NCBI RefSeq assembly: GCF_000715075.1
Contig: NC_134102.1
Span: forward strand, 104,213,501 to 104,277,500
DNA: 64,000 bases
Direction of reading: 5' to 3'
DNA from: Nicotiana tabacum
Taxonomy: Eukaryota; Streptophyta; Magnoliopsida; Solanales; Solanaceae
This document shows, piece after piece, positions 31,772 to 43,250 of the stretch. Below the pieces are notes generated by a model. It saw only the letters and a list, made by a program, of their open reading frames with translations. It did not search any database and had not been told where the DNA came from. Each line of letters starts with the position of its first letter. Within the stretch, counting starts at the first letter, position 1. Both the position numbers and the translations under genes were made by a program.

Positions 31772-31903
31772 AAGATAATAAATATTTTAATCGGTACATT
31801 TTTACTTTGCATCCTTTACTAAATATCCTTGATGTTTTGTGGGTTTATCATATTCTTAATAGTTATATGATCATGCAAGTTAACCCATTATTAATCTTTC
31901 AAG
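31772..31903 (+). other. Presumed intron remnant of the bHLH gene
   Basis: AT-rich, ending in TTAATCTTTCAAG, a good 3' splice site at 31902-31903 just before the first codons of the bHLH exon. The Tat LTR end forms its left border. Confidence 0.55.
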
Positions 31904-32261
31904 TCTTCCAGCCACAGTGGCAAGAACGCTAAAGTACATACCAGAGTTAAAGAAAGAAGTAGAAAGACTGACACAAAAGAAAGAAGATCTCACATTAAGA
32001 TCAATCCCTAAGAAAGAATATTCAGCTGATTTCAATAAGCAAACACTAAGAGGAAGAATTCAGAATTCTTTATCAATTGTCTCAGCAAATCAAGTAGGAG
32101 ATAGAGAAATCACGATTCAAATATCTATTTTGAAGACCAATAAGAGTTCGTTTGCTGAAGCTATATCAGAATTAGAGGAGGAAGAACTTCACCTACTAAT
32201 TGCATCTTGTTTTCAGACCTGCAAGATAGAGTTTTCTACAATTTGCATTTTCCGGTATTAA
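31904..32261 (+). pseudogene. Last exon of a subgroup Ib bHLH transcription factor (bHLH38/39/100/101, ORG2/ORG3-like)
   Basis: Read in one frame from a splice acceptor: LPATVARTLKYIPELKKEVERLTQKKEDL (end of helix 2 and leucine-zipper-like extension), then SLSIVSANQVGDREITIQISILKTNKSSFAEAISELEEEELHLLIASC, the ACT-like C-terminal part typical of Ib bHLH proteins. In plants these factors act with FIT-type bHLHs to switch on iron uptake. There is no ATG in this frame at the start, as expected for an internal exon; the basic region and helix 1 would be upstream but are displaced by retrotransposons. Near the end one base seems missing (AAGATAGAG), so the family ending DRVFYNLHF is readable only in the next frame and the product ends KIEFSTICIFRY. 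Most likely a disrupted gene. Confidence 0.82.
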
Positions 32262-32702
32262 TATAAACTTCACTCTCTTTCTTCTCTCCATCTTTCTGTT
32301 TGGCTTGAGTTTAACTTCGAAAATTAACCTAAATAGTTATCACTCAATTGTTTAAACTAAAGCCGTCGGTGGAATATATATATATATATATATATATTGT
32401 TTCAGGAAATCAAATCGAAATCAATTCATTCAACAATTGCCCCCGGGACATTCTGTATCGGATTTTGCCAACATCGTTTCACCTTCCTTGCTTTCTGTTC
32501 TGTCTTGCATATATATAGTATAATTTATACATGCCAATTAGGAAAAGTAAACGTTGTATTCAGCAGACTCTTTGCATAAGATTCCTTTAACTTATATATA
32601 CTATACGTGTATTTAAGTTAAATTCAAAAGGAAATTGGTATATTTACTCAAAAAGAAATTAATATCCTTTTTTGTTTTTCTTTTGACCCCTATTATACGA
32701 GA
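32262..32702 (+). other. bHLH 3' flank with AT microsatellite
   Basis: Probable 3' UTR and downstream DNA of the bHLH exon. Includes an AT microsatellite at 32374-32396. No other gene visible. Confidence 0.45.
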
Positions 32703-32710
32703 CGTATATT

Positions 32711-33672
32711 TAGGGGCGGATCTACGTTGCAAGTTAGGGGTATCACGGCACCCGCTCGCTTCGCTAAAATTTCTACCATGTACATAATATCTCTGTGAAA
32801 AACCGTATAAATCGATAAAATGGCAACCAAAAGTCACAAAGTGGAAGTGGGTGTCATTGGTTTAGCCTTCCCTTTGAAGGCTTTTCTTGGCCTCAAGAAT
32901 GCAAGTTCGATTCCTTGTTAGAGCACCTCCTTTGATTTTTTCTTTTTTCTACTTATTAAGATTTCTTTTATTTTTAGTTGAACCCTAGGGCCTCATATCT
33001 TTTCCTTCTTTTTCGATTTTTTTCCTCCTTTTATTACTTGTTAAGTCTCTCTTCTTCATTTTTTTAACTTTCAGTCCTCATTTTGTTTCTATCATTATAC
33101 CTTACTTTATAAACAATTATTTTCTATAATAATTTTAATTAGAATATAATTTTTTTATTTTTAATAAAACGATATTAATTTATATATTGAAATATAATTT
33201 GAGCAATATCTTCTATTGGGTTTTTAAAAAAATTAAATGGCTTGATTGATAGTCGTTTTGAGTTGAATATCATAGGTTGAATGTTGAAGGTTTTTCTTTG
33301 AAAATAATTGTCATATAACTCAACAATTAAGATGGAAAAATAAACAAAGAACAATACAACTAAATTAATCTAGTCAAACAAAGAATATAGTATAGTTAAG
33401 GTACCCTTTAAGCAAATATTTATATTGGAGGCGCTCTTTCATGAAATGTTATTTCTCTTTTGCATTTTTATTTAGAATGTGTTTAAATTAAGCGTTAAAA
33501 ATTTGAACTAAAATCGAATTTATTTGCTTTGTGAATGAAAGGCCTATTCAAATTAACCAAAAACTAACCGAACCGACCCATTATTTCTAATCTATCTTTG
33601 TAGCTACTGACATGTATACTGTATACATAATATGGTGGCACCCGCAACCTTCTAATCCTAGATCCGCCTCTA
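32711..33672. mobile_element. Non-autonomous hAT-type transposon
   Basis: 962 bp with inverted ends TAGGGGCGGATC and GATCCGCCTCTA (one mismatch), flanked by an exact 8-bp direct repeat CGTATATT at 32703-32710 and 33673-33680, as expected for hAT. The interior is AT-rich with no transposase. It has inserted just downstream of the bHLH exon. Confidence 0.88.
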
Positions 33673-33783
33673 CGTATATTGAACACAATTAATTTACAAG
33701 GGGGGTTGTTCCCTTTCTTAACTTTCCTTACAAAAAGTAGTTTAGTAATTTTGGTAAAATAAAATAAAAACTGATTAACAAAA

Positions 33784-35075
33784 GGGAGAATTACATAAAA
33801 ATACAGTCCACCCACATACATTACAGCAGAATAACCCAGTTACAACTTTGCAAATCTGTAGCCCATTAACAATAGGTCAAATTTCAAAAAATGAGCATTT
33901 TTCTTATTATTTTTTTATTCAACAGATCTTCAAGCACGAAAATTGGGTGATTTTTTATTCTTCTTCCTCAAGTTTGTATATATCCCTATTCCATCTACAA
34001 AAAAAAAAAAGCAAATTAATATATAATGCAACTCGAGAACCTTAAATTTTCTTCCTTTCCAAGTTTCAAATAGCAGAAATAAAAACAAAATTGAAAAAAT
34101 TGTTGCACATGATTTGGGAGATAAATCAACAAGGAAAGTCGATTTATACATAGATTGTTCAAGAAAAAATAAAAATTGAACATCTGAAATTTTCAATTTT
34201 AGATTTAACTGCACATGTGCATTACATGTATAATTATGTATAACTTTGTATAAACTTGTATATACAATCTCTAATAATGTATACCAGAAAAATAAAATAA
34301 AGAAGAAAAAGAGAAGAAAGTGCTAAACTTCCATGGATGTCTATTATACACATACAATGAATATACACACTTATATATTAAAAACATAAATAATTTATAC
34401 AACATCGTACGCAGATATACACGCTTACACATATTTATACAATATTGTATAAGTGTGTATAAACATTACTCGTACAACATTTACACTAAAAACACCTTCT
34501 GTTCATCACTACATTGCAACTTTGGGTGGTTGCTGGTGTTGAATTTTCCCGGCGAGGTTTTGGCATTCAAATCTGGGCTTCACCAATAGCAAAGGATGAT
34601 ACAAAAACTGAGGGGAAAAAAAAGGAAAATACGAGACGAGGTCGTCAGAGATACTCTTTTAGGCAAAATCTGATAGTTTTAGGCCAGATCTAATAGTTTT
34701 TGGACTGATAGGCCAAATTTATTGTGGCTCCTTAATCTCTTTTCATCAATTAACTCAAAATTCAAAACCTTATTGACATAGAATATGAGGATTAAAAAGC
34801 CCTCAAAAGCAATAAACACGTGTGTAAAAAATAATTCTGTAATTTTTAGGCAGAAAGAAGAGAGAGGCGAATGGAGAGAGATTGAGTATTCTTGGAAAGG
34901 AGAAAGAAGAAAAGAAAAAAAAAACTAGAAGTGTGTCTTTAATAATGGGCTAAAGACCGAAAAGTTTCTTTCAAATTTTATATAACCTGGGCCAAACCGG
35001 GTAAGGACTTCAAACCTAGGTCATTTTAGGTTGGGCTCTTGGGCCAAGTGACAAGAGGCGTAATTCTTCCTATAT
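33784..35075. mobile_element. Possible degenerate Mutator-like element
   Basis: The left end (GGGAGAATTACATAAAA, then GTAGCCCATTAACAAT) and the inverted right end (GGAAGAATTACGCCTC, then TTAGCCCATTATTAAA) share order and partial sequence over about 100 bp. No TSD found and no transposase. The interior is AT-rich with TATACAA/TATAATTA microsatellite-like stretches (34210-34480). Confidence 0.35.
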
Positions 35076-36498
35076 GAAATTATCTCGAAGAAAATGAGGC
35101 ATATCCTAAGAATTTTGAGGTTCAATGATACTATGGAACTAGATAATATATCACATAAGTTTGTCTAGAAATATAAGCTTATCAACGCTCTTCAAAATAT
35201 CTATGCTTTTTATAATATATTGTGCAAGCAGTGTTGATCTTACTTTGTTTTATTTCATTGTATTGAATAGGTACAAGGAACTTTACCAGTTAACGTTCAA
35301 ATATTAAGGAATAAGCTCTTCTCGTAGTATGAGACGGAAGACAAGTTGTTTCTACCTTGGATTTCTAGCTCTCTTACTACGTAGAAGCTTCATTATGAAT
35401 ACATATTTGATTTGGAATTTAATTTTTATAATTTTTAAATTACAGAGTGAATTTCAACTTTGGGACTCCGAAAATTCAAAATTTTATACCTTATATTTAT
35501 CACTGCTCATTACACATAAGCTTGCCATTTGAAGAGTTGTGGCACTGGGTCCTTAAGGAAGCATATTAATTTTTGTTTAAATCACACGAAGTCTATAAGG
35601 ATAAAGTATTGGTTGACTTGAATATAAACGATTAGTAGTAAGATCTATTTTGACATGATTTTACTATGTTGGACCTGTTAATTCTTAGACTTTAATGAAT
35701 TCTATTGCTAGAATTTCCTTGATGATCTCATTGTTGCCATAAATAATTTATTTGGATGATTATCGTAGAAATGACGAATTATTAAGCTAATTTAGCCTGA
35801 ATACTTAATACTTTATATGAATGTTCATTTTTGTAAAATGAAGAAGCTCAACTTATAGGCTCAAAATCAAAAATTCAAAATAACCAAAACGATTAATGCG
35901 AAATTGAATTTAAAAGAACCGAAGCAATCAAAACTTATTTGGATTGCAATGGATTGGATTTAAATTATAATTTCTCAATCCAAACCGAAAATCTAAATCG
36001 AAGTTTTGATATTCAATCCGAACTGTCAGAACACCTACCTCTATTTCTAGCTTCAAATTTCAAAAAAAAAAAAGGAGGAATGATCTTACTCTAGTTTCAT
36101 ACATCATAGTGATACCGGCTGAGTTTCAAATATTTATAAGCAATAATAGTGTTCGCAAATTCTTAACTAATTAAACCTTGATAGTGTTTCACAAAACCTA
36201 ACCAAGACTAAATATATGACTAAGAGAACAAAAATTTGCAAAAGGAATATTTTGAGACAGGAAACACAGATAAGAAAACCATGTAACAGTGATGAGAAGT
36301 CTGATTCACCATGAGAATACTCAAGAGTCAAGAACTTGAGAGAAAAGGTGAGGGAATGAATCAGAGTACAAAAGTAAGAATAGTCTAGAATGAAAAGAGA
36401 TTGACTATTAATCTACAAGTTAATTCAGTCAAAAATGTAATGAAAACTATCTAACCAGCTAACTCATCTTCAAGTTAATTTGTCAAAAATGTTAAGTA
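35076..36498. other. AT-rich intergenic DNA
   Basis: I see no gene, LTR or clear transposon. Short open frames here have no recognisable features. Confidence 0.4.
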
Positions 36499-36507
36499 AA
36501 CTATCTA

Positions 36508-37655
36508 GGAAAATTTACATCCTATAAAAAAATATTACACCCTATTTATTATAAACCAAAATTATTTCAAAATATTATTACCTATAGCTACCTTTTCTAT
36601 TTTATAGCAAAATAAGTATTTATTTTATACCCTACCATTAAGGCATGAAATACGCCAATTATATTCTCTTTCTTCCTTCTCTCTCAATAAGATTCTCAAT
36701 CCTCTCTGTCCATAGTCATAAACCTCCAACTTCGGCTGAAGAAACGAATACATACCAAACTCTGCCTCTTGAGAAAAAGGAGAAGTAATACATACTAGTA
36801 CTCCTAGTAGAAGCAGAAGGAGAGGACAAAGAAGCAACAGCAGAAAAAGATGGAAAATTAAGCAAACCTTACCGCCGATCCACAAAGAGAAGCACCCGTC
36901 AACACATTCTGTGAAATCACTTCTGCTTCCAATCCCGAAGCCCTTTTCTTCCTTGAAAGCACAACTTCGATTCCGCCGTCTCCACTTTCTTCTCTTCTTT
37001 GCTATTTAGTCACATACAATGATACAAATACATTATATTCTATACAAATATACTCAAATACATTATATTTTTTGTATAAATATATTATTTTTTTTGCCTG
37101 TATTTATGTATATCACTGTGTTTTGTTATTTTTTATTGTTTGAATACAGTCGAATTGAATGTGGTAAATTGAATACAATGTATAATAGTGAATAATGAAT
37201 ACATGTGAATCGAATACAATATATACAGTCGAATTGAATAGAATAGTGTACACCCTATTTCTTGATTACCTCACTGTATTCATAAATACAGTCGTGCGAA
37301 TAGATGGAATACAGCACAATAGCGACGAAATTTATTTAGAATTAATTTTTTTTAGTTAAATTAGGAGTGATATACGCTAATTGATCCTCTTTTCGTTATT
37401 AAACAACTAGATTCCCCTATTTTTTAGGCGAATTGTGCTACTGTATTCATGAATACAGTAGTGCGAATACAGTCGCACAGCTGGACTCCCCTATTTTTTA
37501 GGTGAATTCTGCTATTGTATTCATGAATACAGTAGCGCGAATACAACAAATACAGCCGCGTAACAACTAAATAGTAGTTATATGATGTAATTATGTAAAT
37601 GGTAGATATAGGAAGTTAATAACCACTTAACAATAGTGGTTTCTGAAAATTCCTC
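36508..37655. mobile_element. Non-autonomous Mutator-like element
   Basis: 1148 bp flanked by the exact 9-bp direct repeat AACTATCTA (36499-36507 and 37656-37664), the TSD length of Mutator elements. Ends are similar in inverted orientation (GGAAAATTTACA versus GAGGAATTTTCAGA). No transposase. It contains palindromes around TTCATGAA (37438-37461, 37511-37536) and an imperfect one at 37273-37292. Confidence 0.78.
37438..37536. repeat. Paired TTCATGAA palindromes
   Basis: A perfect 24-nt palindrome at 37438-37461 (arms CTACTGTATTCA) and a 26-nt one with one mismatched pair at 37511-37536, each embedded in a similar stretch starting CCCTATTTTTTAGG. Confidence 0.9.
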
Positions 37656-37825
37656 AACTATCTAATGAGCCAGGCCCAACTAAAGAAGACACGAAATAAA
37701 TTGGGCATTTGCATCTATACCCAGTTTTGAGGATATCGTTGAACGGAAATATTTTGCACAAAATTTTATAAGTCTACCCACTTTAGTATCAATTTCAGAC
37801 TTATCTCGAAGAAAACAAAATTCGA

Positions 37826-38135
37826 AGTGCAATGCACTTAAAACCAATTAAGTCTACAATACAAAAATTATACTTAAGATGCACTTAAGGTCAAATAGGT
37901 TTGAAGTGCAACAAATATTTTCATGCACTTAAGGCCAAATTAGACTGAAGTAAAATTTGTATTTAAGATGCACTTAAGGTCAAATAGGTCTTAAGTGCAA
38001 CAAATGTTATCAAGCACTTAAGGCCAAAAAGATCTGAAATAAAAAAATTACACTTAGCATGCACTTAGGGCCAAATAGGTATGAAATGCAATCAATGTCT
38101 TCATGTCCTTAACGCCAAATAGGTCTGAAGTGCCC
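37826..38135. repeat. Tandem repeat, 45-bp monomer in a 90-bp dimer
   Basis: Repeats of ATGCACTTAAGGYCAAATAGG followed by TGAAGTGCAA-CAAAT, alternating with a related monomer containing CACTTAAGGCCAAA. About three dimers with clear decay. Confidence 0.8.
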
Positions 38136-40228
38136 AGAAACGAAAATTTGTTCTTCAAATTTCAATAATCCAATATACGATTCAACACATAAATCTACTC
38201 TAAATTATATCAAATTTAAAATATAACCTCCAAATATCATAAAGAACAAACCTCAATCATTAATTTATCAAAATAACAATAAATCTAATAAACTCATTTT
38301 ACAATTAAGAAAAAGATGAAGAAGAAGAAGAAGAAACTCTAAGCAATAGTAAAGAAAGGGACTTTGTTTACAAACATCATGTAAATTTACTGTCATCTTT
38401 GTTTTCACATGGACTAAGAAGACAAAGAAGGAGGGGAAGGAAAGGCTTGAAGTTATATGTACTTTGGGTATTAATTGAATTTTTTTTTTAAAATGAATAC
38501 AAGTTAAATAGGGCAATTAAATAGGGCGTCACTAAATAAATCATTTCTTTTTCTGGTGAGGTGGGCTTGGACCGAAAAGGTTGCTCTGGACTTTGAGCCC
38601 CCTTCCCCAAATTGGATGTCTAGATAACATGACTAACCTGAATAACCCACCTACTACCAAAGTGTGGATAAGATTAGCTCTGTATGATCTCTAATTATTT
38701 TGTTAACCTAGAATAATTAATATCCTGCAATTTAAACAAAAAAACATGGTAATTTCGTTGTATATTTTGACAACATTAGACTTGAAGAGTGCAAACCAAA
38801 GTCTAAAAGACTAAAACCTACAGAAGAATCTGAATCAATGCTTCTGTTGATGTTTGTTTGTGTTTCTCTAGTGTAATTAATTAGTGCACGTGAAAGGGTG
38901 GAAAACTCGAGAGAAGACCGTTTGTTATGGCTGGCACGAGACACCCTTTATTAATATTTTGGATTATTTATTCTCCTATTCCATGTGATTAAAGTATAAT
39001 TCAACATTTCTGAAAAGAAAAAAGAAAGAGTTGGATCTTATTTGACTCTTTGACTTTCTAGTTTAGTGGTATAATACATCAACATGCCCTTAAAGTTGTC
39101 CTTCATATTCACTTAAACATTTTATCTTAAATTTATTTTATTTGAACACTTTAAGGAGGTTTTTACGGTGTTATTTAAACACAATATGATGTAAAATAAG
39201 TATTTCTCACATTTTTCAAGCGCGCGGAGTCATCCAAAAAACAAACTCACATACTTCTTGCCAGAAATGTACAGCTTTTGCCGAAAAGATTTCCGGCCAA
39301 CTTCTCTTTTCTTCTCAACATGATCTGAGCTCGCCAAATTCCCCATAATTCTTTTTTCTTTTGTCGGATTCCCGATCAACCAGTCCTTTGTGTTTTGCGC
39401 TCCAGTGTGACTTTCTTCCCCAAAGCCATGTTGTTTCACAAAGACAAAAACTGATTAAACTTCGTTCTTCTAAATCAAACAATAAGTAAGATTCTTCTCA
39501 AATCTAGAAGCTATCTATATTTATTCTTAAAATGTGAAGAAAAAAAATTACAACCAGATCTCGATTTACCATGCTCCACTTCCACCACTACCCAATACAG
39601 ATTGGCCTCGGAACGTTATAGCTTTAATAAAAAAGAACTGAGCAAAAATAGATCACTAATTGATTCACTTATGACAAAATTTGGCACATAATGGGCGGAG
39701 CCTCCATGGTCGTTTGTCAAGTTCGTCGGATTTGTTTATTTGGGAGATTCATTGCATTTGAGACGATTAAATTATCTAAGCTTTTGCAAGCTTTTGGGAA
39801 TGACATGGGAAAGAATTTTGATGGAACAGAATTTGCTCAAGGTGGAAGCTGGTGACAATTTCAGAGATCGAGCAAACATGGTTGAGGATTAGTCTGTTGG
39901 GGAAGATGACGATGCGTGGTGGGGTTCTTGTTTTTACTATATTTTATTTAGTTTTCAAATTATTTTTTATTTTTAAAAGTTAAATCCACGTGTCCTCGCT
40001 TTATTGGAAGCACGAACAATTTTTACTCATAAATTGAATATACGCAAGTTGTCAAATTATAGCTTGGTTGGTTAAGCTTTTATAATCAGCTTATTTTGAG
40101 AAGTATATTTTTTAAATTGCTTTTTTCAAAAGATATTTTTGATAAAAAGTTGTTTGTGTTTGGTTAATTAATTTTAAAAGCACTTATGAGTAGCAGTTAG
40201 TGTATGGCCATATTTTTAAAAGTGATTC
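38136..40228. other. AT-rich intergenic DNA
   Basis: No recognisable gene. The minus-strand frames at 38732-38944 and 39230-39439 have no family features. Stretches around 39060-39220 and 39960-40010 (CCACGTGTCCTCGC) look like old MITE ends, but I could not pair them. Confidence 0.35.
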
Positions 40229-40380
40229 TAATAGCCTGTTTGGCCAAGTTTCTGAGAGGCCAAAAGTACTTTTTTTTTCGAAAAAGTACTTCTTAAAAAA
40301 TTTAAGTTGTTTGGCTAAGACAGAGAAGTATTTTTGGATAGCAACAGAAGCAGTTTTTCTACTTTTGGGAAGAAACAAAA

Positions 40381-40521
40381 AATTCTAGTTTCTTCCAAGA
40401 AGAACATTACAACAAAAAGGGTCTTTCGCGGCAATAAAAAAATCCTTTAGCGGCAATATTTATTGCCGCTAAAACATTTACCAATTATATTTACCAGAAA
40501 ATTCTAGCTTCTTCCAAGAAG
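40381..40521. repeat. Small hairpin insertion between 22-bp direct repeats
   Basis: AATTCTAGTTTCTTCCAAGA... at 40381-40402 recurs at 40500-40521 with one difference. Between them is about 97 bp starting CATTACAACAAAAAGGG (like a degenerate CACTA end) and containing a hairpin with 13-nt arms around TT (40446-40473, TTTAGCGGCAATA). Confidence 0.7.
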
Positions 40522-41219
40522 CAGAAGTAGAAGCAGAAAATTAATTTATTCAAGACAAAACTATCCTCACTACAAATTTATATTTTCCAATTATCCCTTA
40601 TTAATTTACGATTTTTTTTCATTTTTATTTTTAGTTTTTACCATTCTTTTAAATTTAAAGAAAAGGCATTCACACAAGTGGCAGCCTCACAATAGGCCAC
40701 TTGGTAATTTAGGACAAAGCTAGTTAGGTTAGGTAATAAATATATTTTTTTTAACTTTAAATTTAAAATAATTAAATTATGCATGATGTGTTGTTAATAA
40801 TTAGTTACTCTTTTTGAATTTGAATTTAAACATATTAAACTATATTTTATGAAAATAATAATTTTTTATATATTTAAAATTATTTCTATTTTATGCTCAA
40901 TACCATCTTTCAAGTTTGACACTTAGAATCATCTTGTTACCGCTACCATAGCTATACAAAATTTTATCTGACGACATTCTTCTACCAATAAGGAATTCAA
41001 CTATTATGCTAATAAAGACACCACTATAGATATTGAGGAAGAAGATAGGTCTTCTAGTATTCCTTTAGAAATATAAGGAAAGTCTTCTACTAATATGGAG
41101 GCGTCGTGTGATAGAATTAGAGATGAAATTGTTAAGAAATATTATCATGTGTGAGTGACTTTGCTTATTATTTCATGGTGGATTATCAATATATAGTAAT
41201 TAATGGAATAGACTTTTAA
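40522..41219. other. Left part of the interrupted foldback element
   Basis: AT-rich, no gene recognised. Confidence 0.4.
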
Positions 41220-41224
41220 CTCAT
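41220..41224. repeat. TSD (CTCAT) of Tekay, left copy
   Basis: Immediately precedes the LTR start at 41225 and equals 51935-51939. Confidence 0.95.
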
Positions 41225-41912
41225 TGTAACGACCCGATTGGTCGTTTTGAGAGTTATAGCCTCGATCCCCTTTTTACTGCTTTCCCCGTATCTGTTTCAG
41301 CTCATGTGACTTGCGGGAGATTTTATTTTTGGTTTCGGAGTATTTGGGGACACTTAGTCCCTAAACGGAAGCTTAAGCCTTAGGATTTTGACTGTAGTCG
41401 GAACTGTGTGAAGACGATTCCGGAATAGAGTTTTGTCGGTTCTGTTAGCTCCGTTGAGTAATTTTGGACTTAAGGGCATGTCCGGATTATATTTTGGAGG
41501 TCTGTAGCTGATTTAGGCTTGAAATGGCAAAAGTCAAATTTTTGGAGATTTTAACCGGAAGTGGACTTTTTGATATCGGGGTTGGATTCCAATTCCGGAA
41601 GTTGGAGTAGGTCTGTAATGTTAAATATGACTTGTGTGCAAAATTTGGGGTCAATCGGATGTGGTTTGATTGGTTTCGGCATTTGTTGTCGGATTTGGAA
41701 GTTTCAAGTTCTTTAAGTTTGAATCGGAGGATGATTCGTGATTTTAGCATTATTTTATGTGGTTTAAGGGCTTGACTATGTTCATATGGTATTTTAGTAT
41801 TGGTTGGTATGTTTGGTTGAGGTCCCGGGGGCCTCAAGTGAGTTTCGGGTACTTAACGGATCAAAAGTTGGATTGACGTTGTTGCTGAAGTCTTCACGCA
41901 TCTGGTGTTTTC

Positions 41913-42075
41913 GCACCTGCGGCGGGGAGACCGCAGGTGCAGGATCGCACGTGCGGCGCACAAAGCACAGAAGCGGAGATTGGAGGCATGGCCAAGGATC
42001 GCAGGTGCGAGAGAATTTCCGCATCTGCGATTCCCGCAGATGCGTTATAGGTACCGCAAGTGCGGTTAAAGGCTC
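41913..42075. repeat. CpG-rich palindromes in the Tekay 5' LTR
   Basis: 10-nt arms GCACCTGCGG/CCGCAGGTGC at 41913-41922/41931-41940, and CGCATCTGCG/CGCAGATGCG at 42020-42029/42035-42044, plus single units of CGCAGGTGCG between. The same set is in the 3' LTR at about 49688-49850. I see no clear TATA box after it. Confidence 0.85.
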
Positions 42076-43014
42076 GCAGAAGCGAGTTTACTGGGCAGAA
42101 AAGAGGAATTTGAGGGTTGATTACCCATTTCGATTTTGGGAGTTTGAGAGCTCGGTGTGAGACGATGTTTCGAGATTTCTTCAAGGAGATTGTTGGGGTA
42201 AGTGGTTCTAACTCAGATTGGACTATATTTCATGAATCTATTTCTATTTTCATCATCTAATTAGGGATTTGAGTTGGAAATTTGGGGAGGGGGGGAGGGA
42301 ATGGTAGAAACTTCATAGACTAAATTTCGAGTTTTGGAAGGTGATTTGAGGCCGAATTCGAATAATTCTTATATGGTTAGACTCATGAGTGAATGGGTGT
42401 TCGTATTTTGGGATTTTTACCCGATTCCGAGACGTGGGCCAGGGGAGACGTTTTAAAGTGATTTTCTAATTTCTTATTTTAGCTTTGATTTCATTAATTA
42501 GATTAATTTCTTATAGTTGTATTTATGGTATGAATTTTGATTTTGGCTAGTTTTGGGCCATTTGGAGTCGGATATTCGTGGAAAAAGTATTGTTACCGAT
42601 TGATTGAGCTTGGTTCGAGGTAAGTGGTTGGCCTAACCTTGTGTGGGGGAAATCCCCTTAGGATTTGGTATTGTTGTGATATGTGAGCATCGTGCACGTG
42701 AGGTGACGAGTACGTACACGGGCTATTTGTTGTAAAACCCGATTTATTTTACTGAGTAGCAACATATTTTTCCTTAAATTGGAAGTTATACCTTTTAAAT
42801 GAGTATTAGTCTGTTTTTCAGTCTTAATTGAGCTATTCCAATATGTGTAGTTATCATGTTCAGTCTAAAATCTCATGTCTACGTGCTTTAACTGCTTATT
42901 TGAACTCTGTGAAGCATGCCTAATTGATTTCCTATTTTTCCCTTAATATTTATCAGTCTTTAACTATAAAAAATTCTTGCTGTTAATTATTGTATCTATC
43001 GGCTTGAGTTGTGG

Positions 43015-43250
43015 GTTTACTTTTGAGACTACGAGGTGGTTCCTCAGGAGTTCTACCTGCATATTTACTTTTGAGACTACGAGGCGGTTCCTCGGGAGTT
43101 CTCCCTGCACATTTACTTTTGAGACTACGAGGCAGTTCCTCGGGAGTTCTCCCTGCATTTTTACTTTTGAGACTACGAGGAGGTACCTCGGGAGTTCTCC
43201 CTGTATATTTAATTTTGGGACTATGAGACGGTATCTCGGGAGCGCCCCTG
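43015..43250. repeat. 48-bp minisatellite, five copies (Tekay 5' LTR)
   Basis: Unit TTTACTTTTGAGACTACGAG then GCGGTTCCTCGGGAGTTCTC and CCTGCA. Each unit contains a small inverted repeat (CGAGG/CCTCG). 48 is a multiple of three, so all frames stay open; these frames are not genes. Confidence 0.92.

Noticed and set aside
32840..32930. tRNA-like A and B boxes (GTTCGATTCC) suggesting a SINE or tRNA
   Set aside because: No acceptor stem or full cloverleaf and no 3' tail. It lies inside the hAT element.
36625..36885. Minus-strand frame with a hydrophobic Leu-rich start
   Set aside because: Low-complexity CTT/TCC sequence inside a non-autonomous Mutator-like element; no family features.
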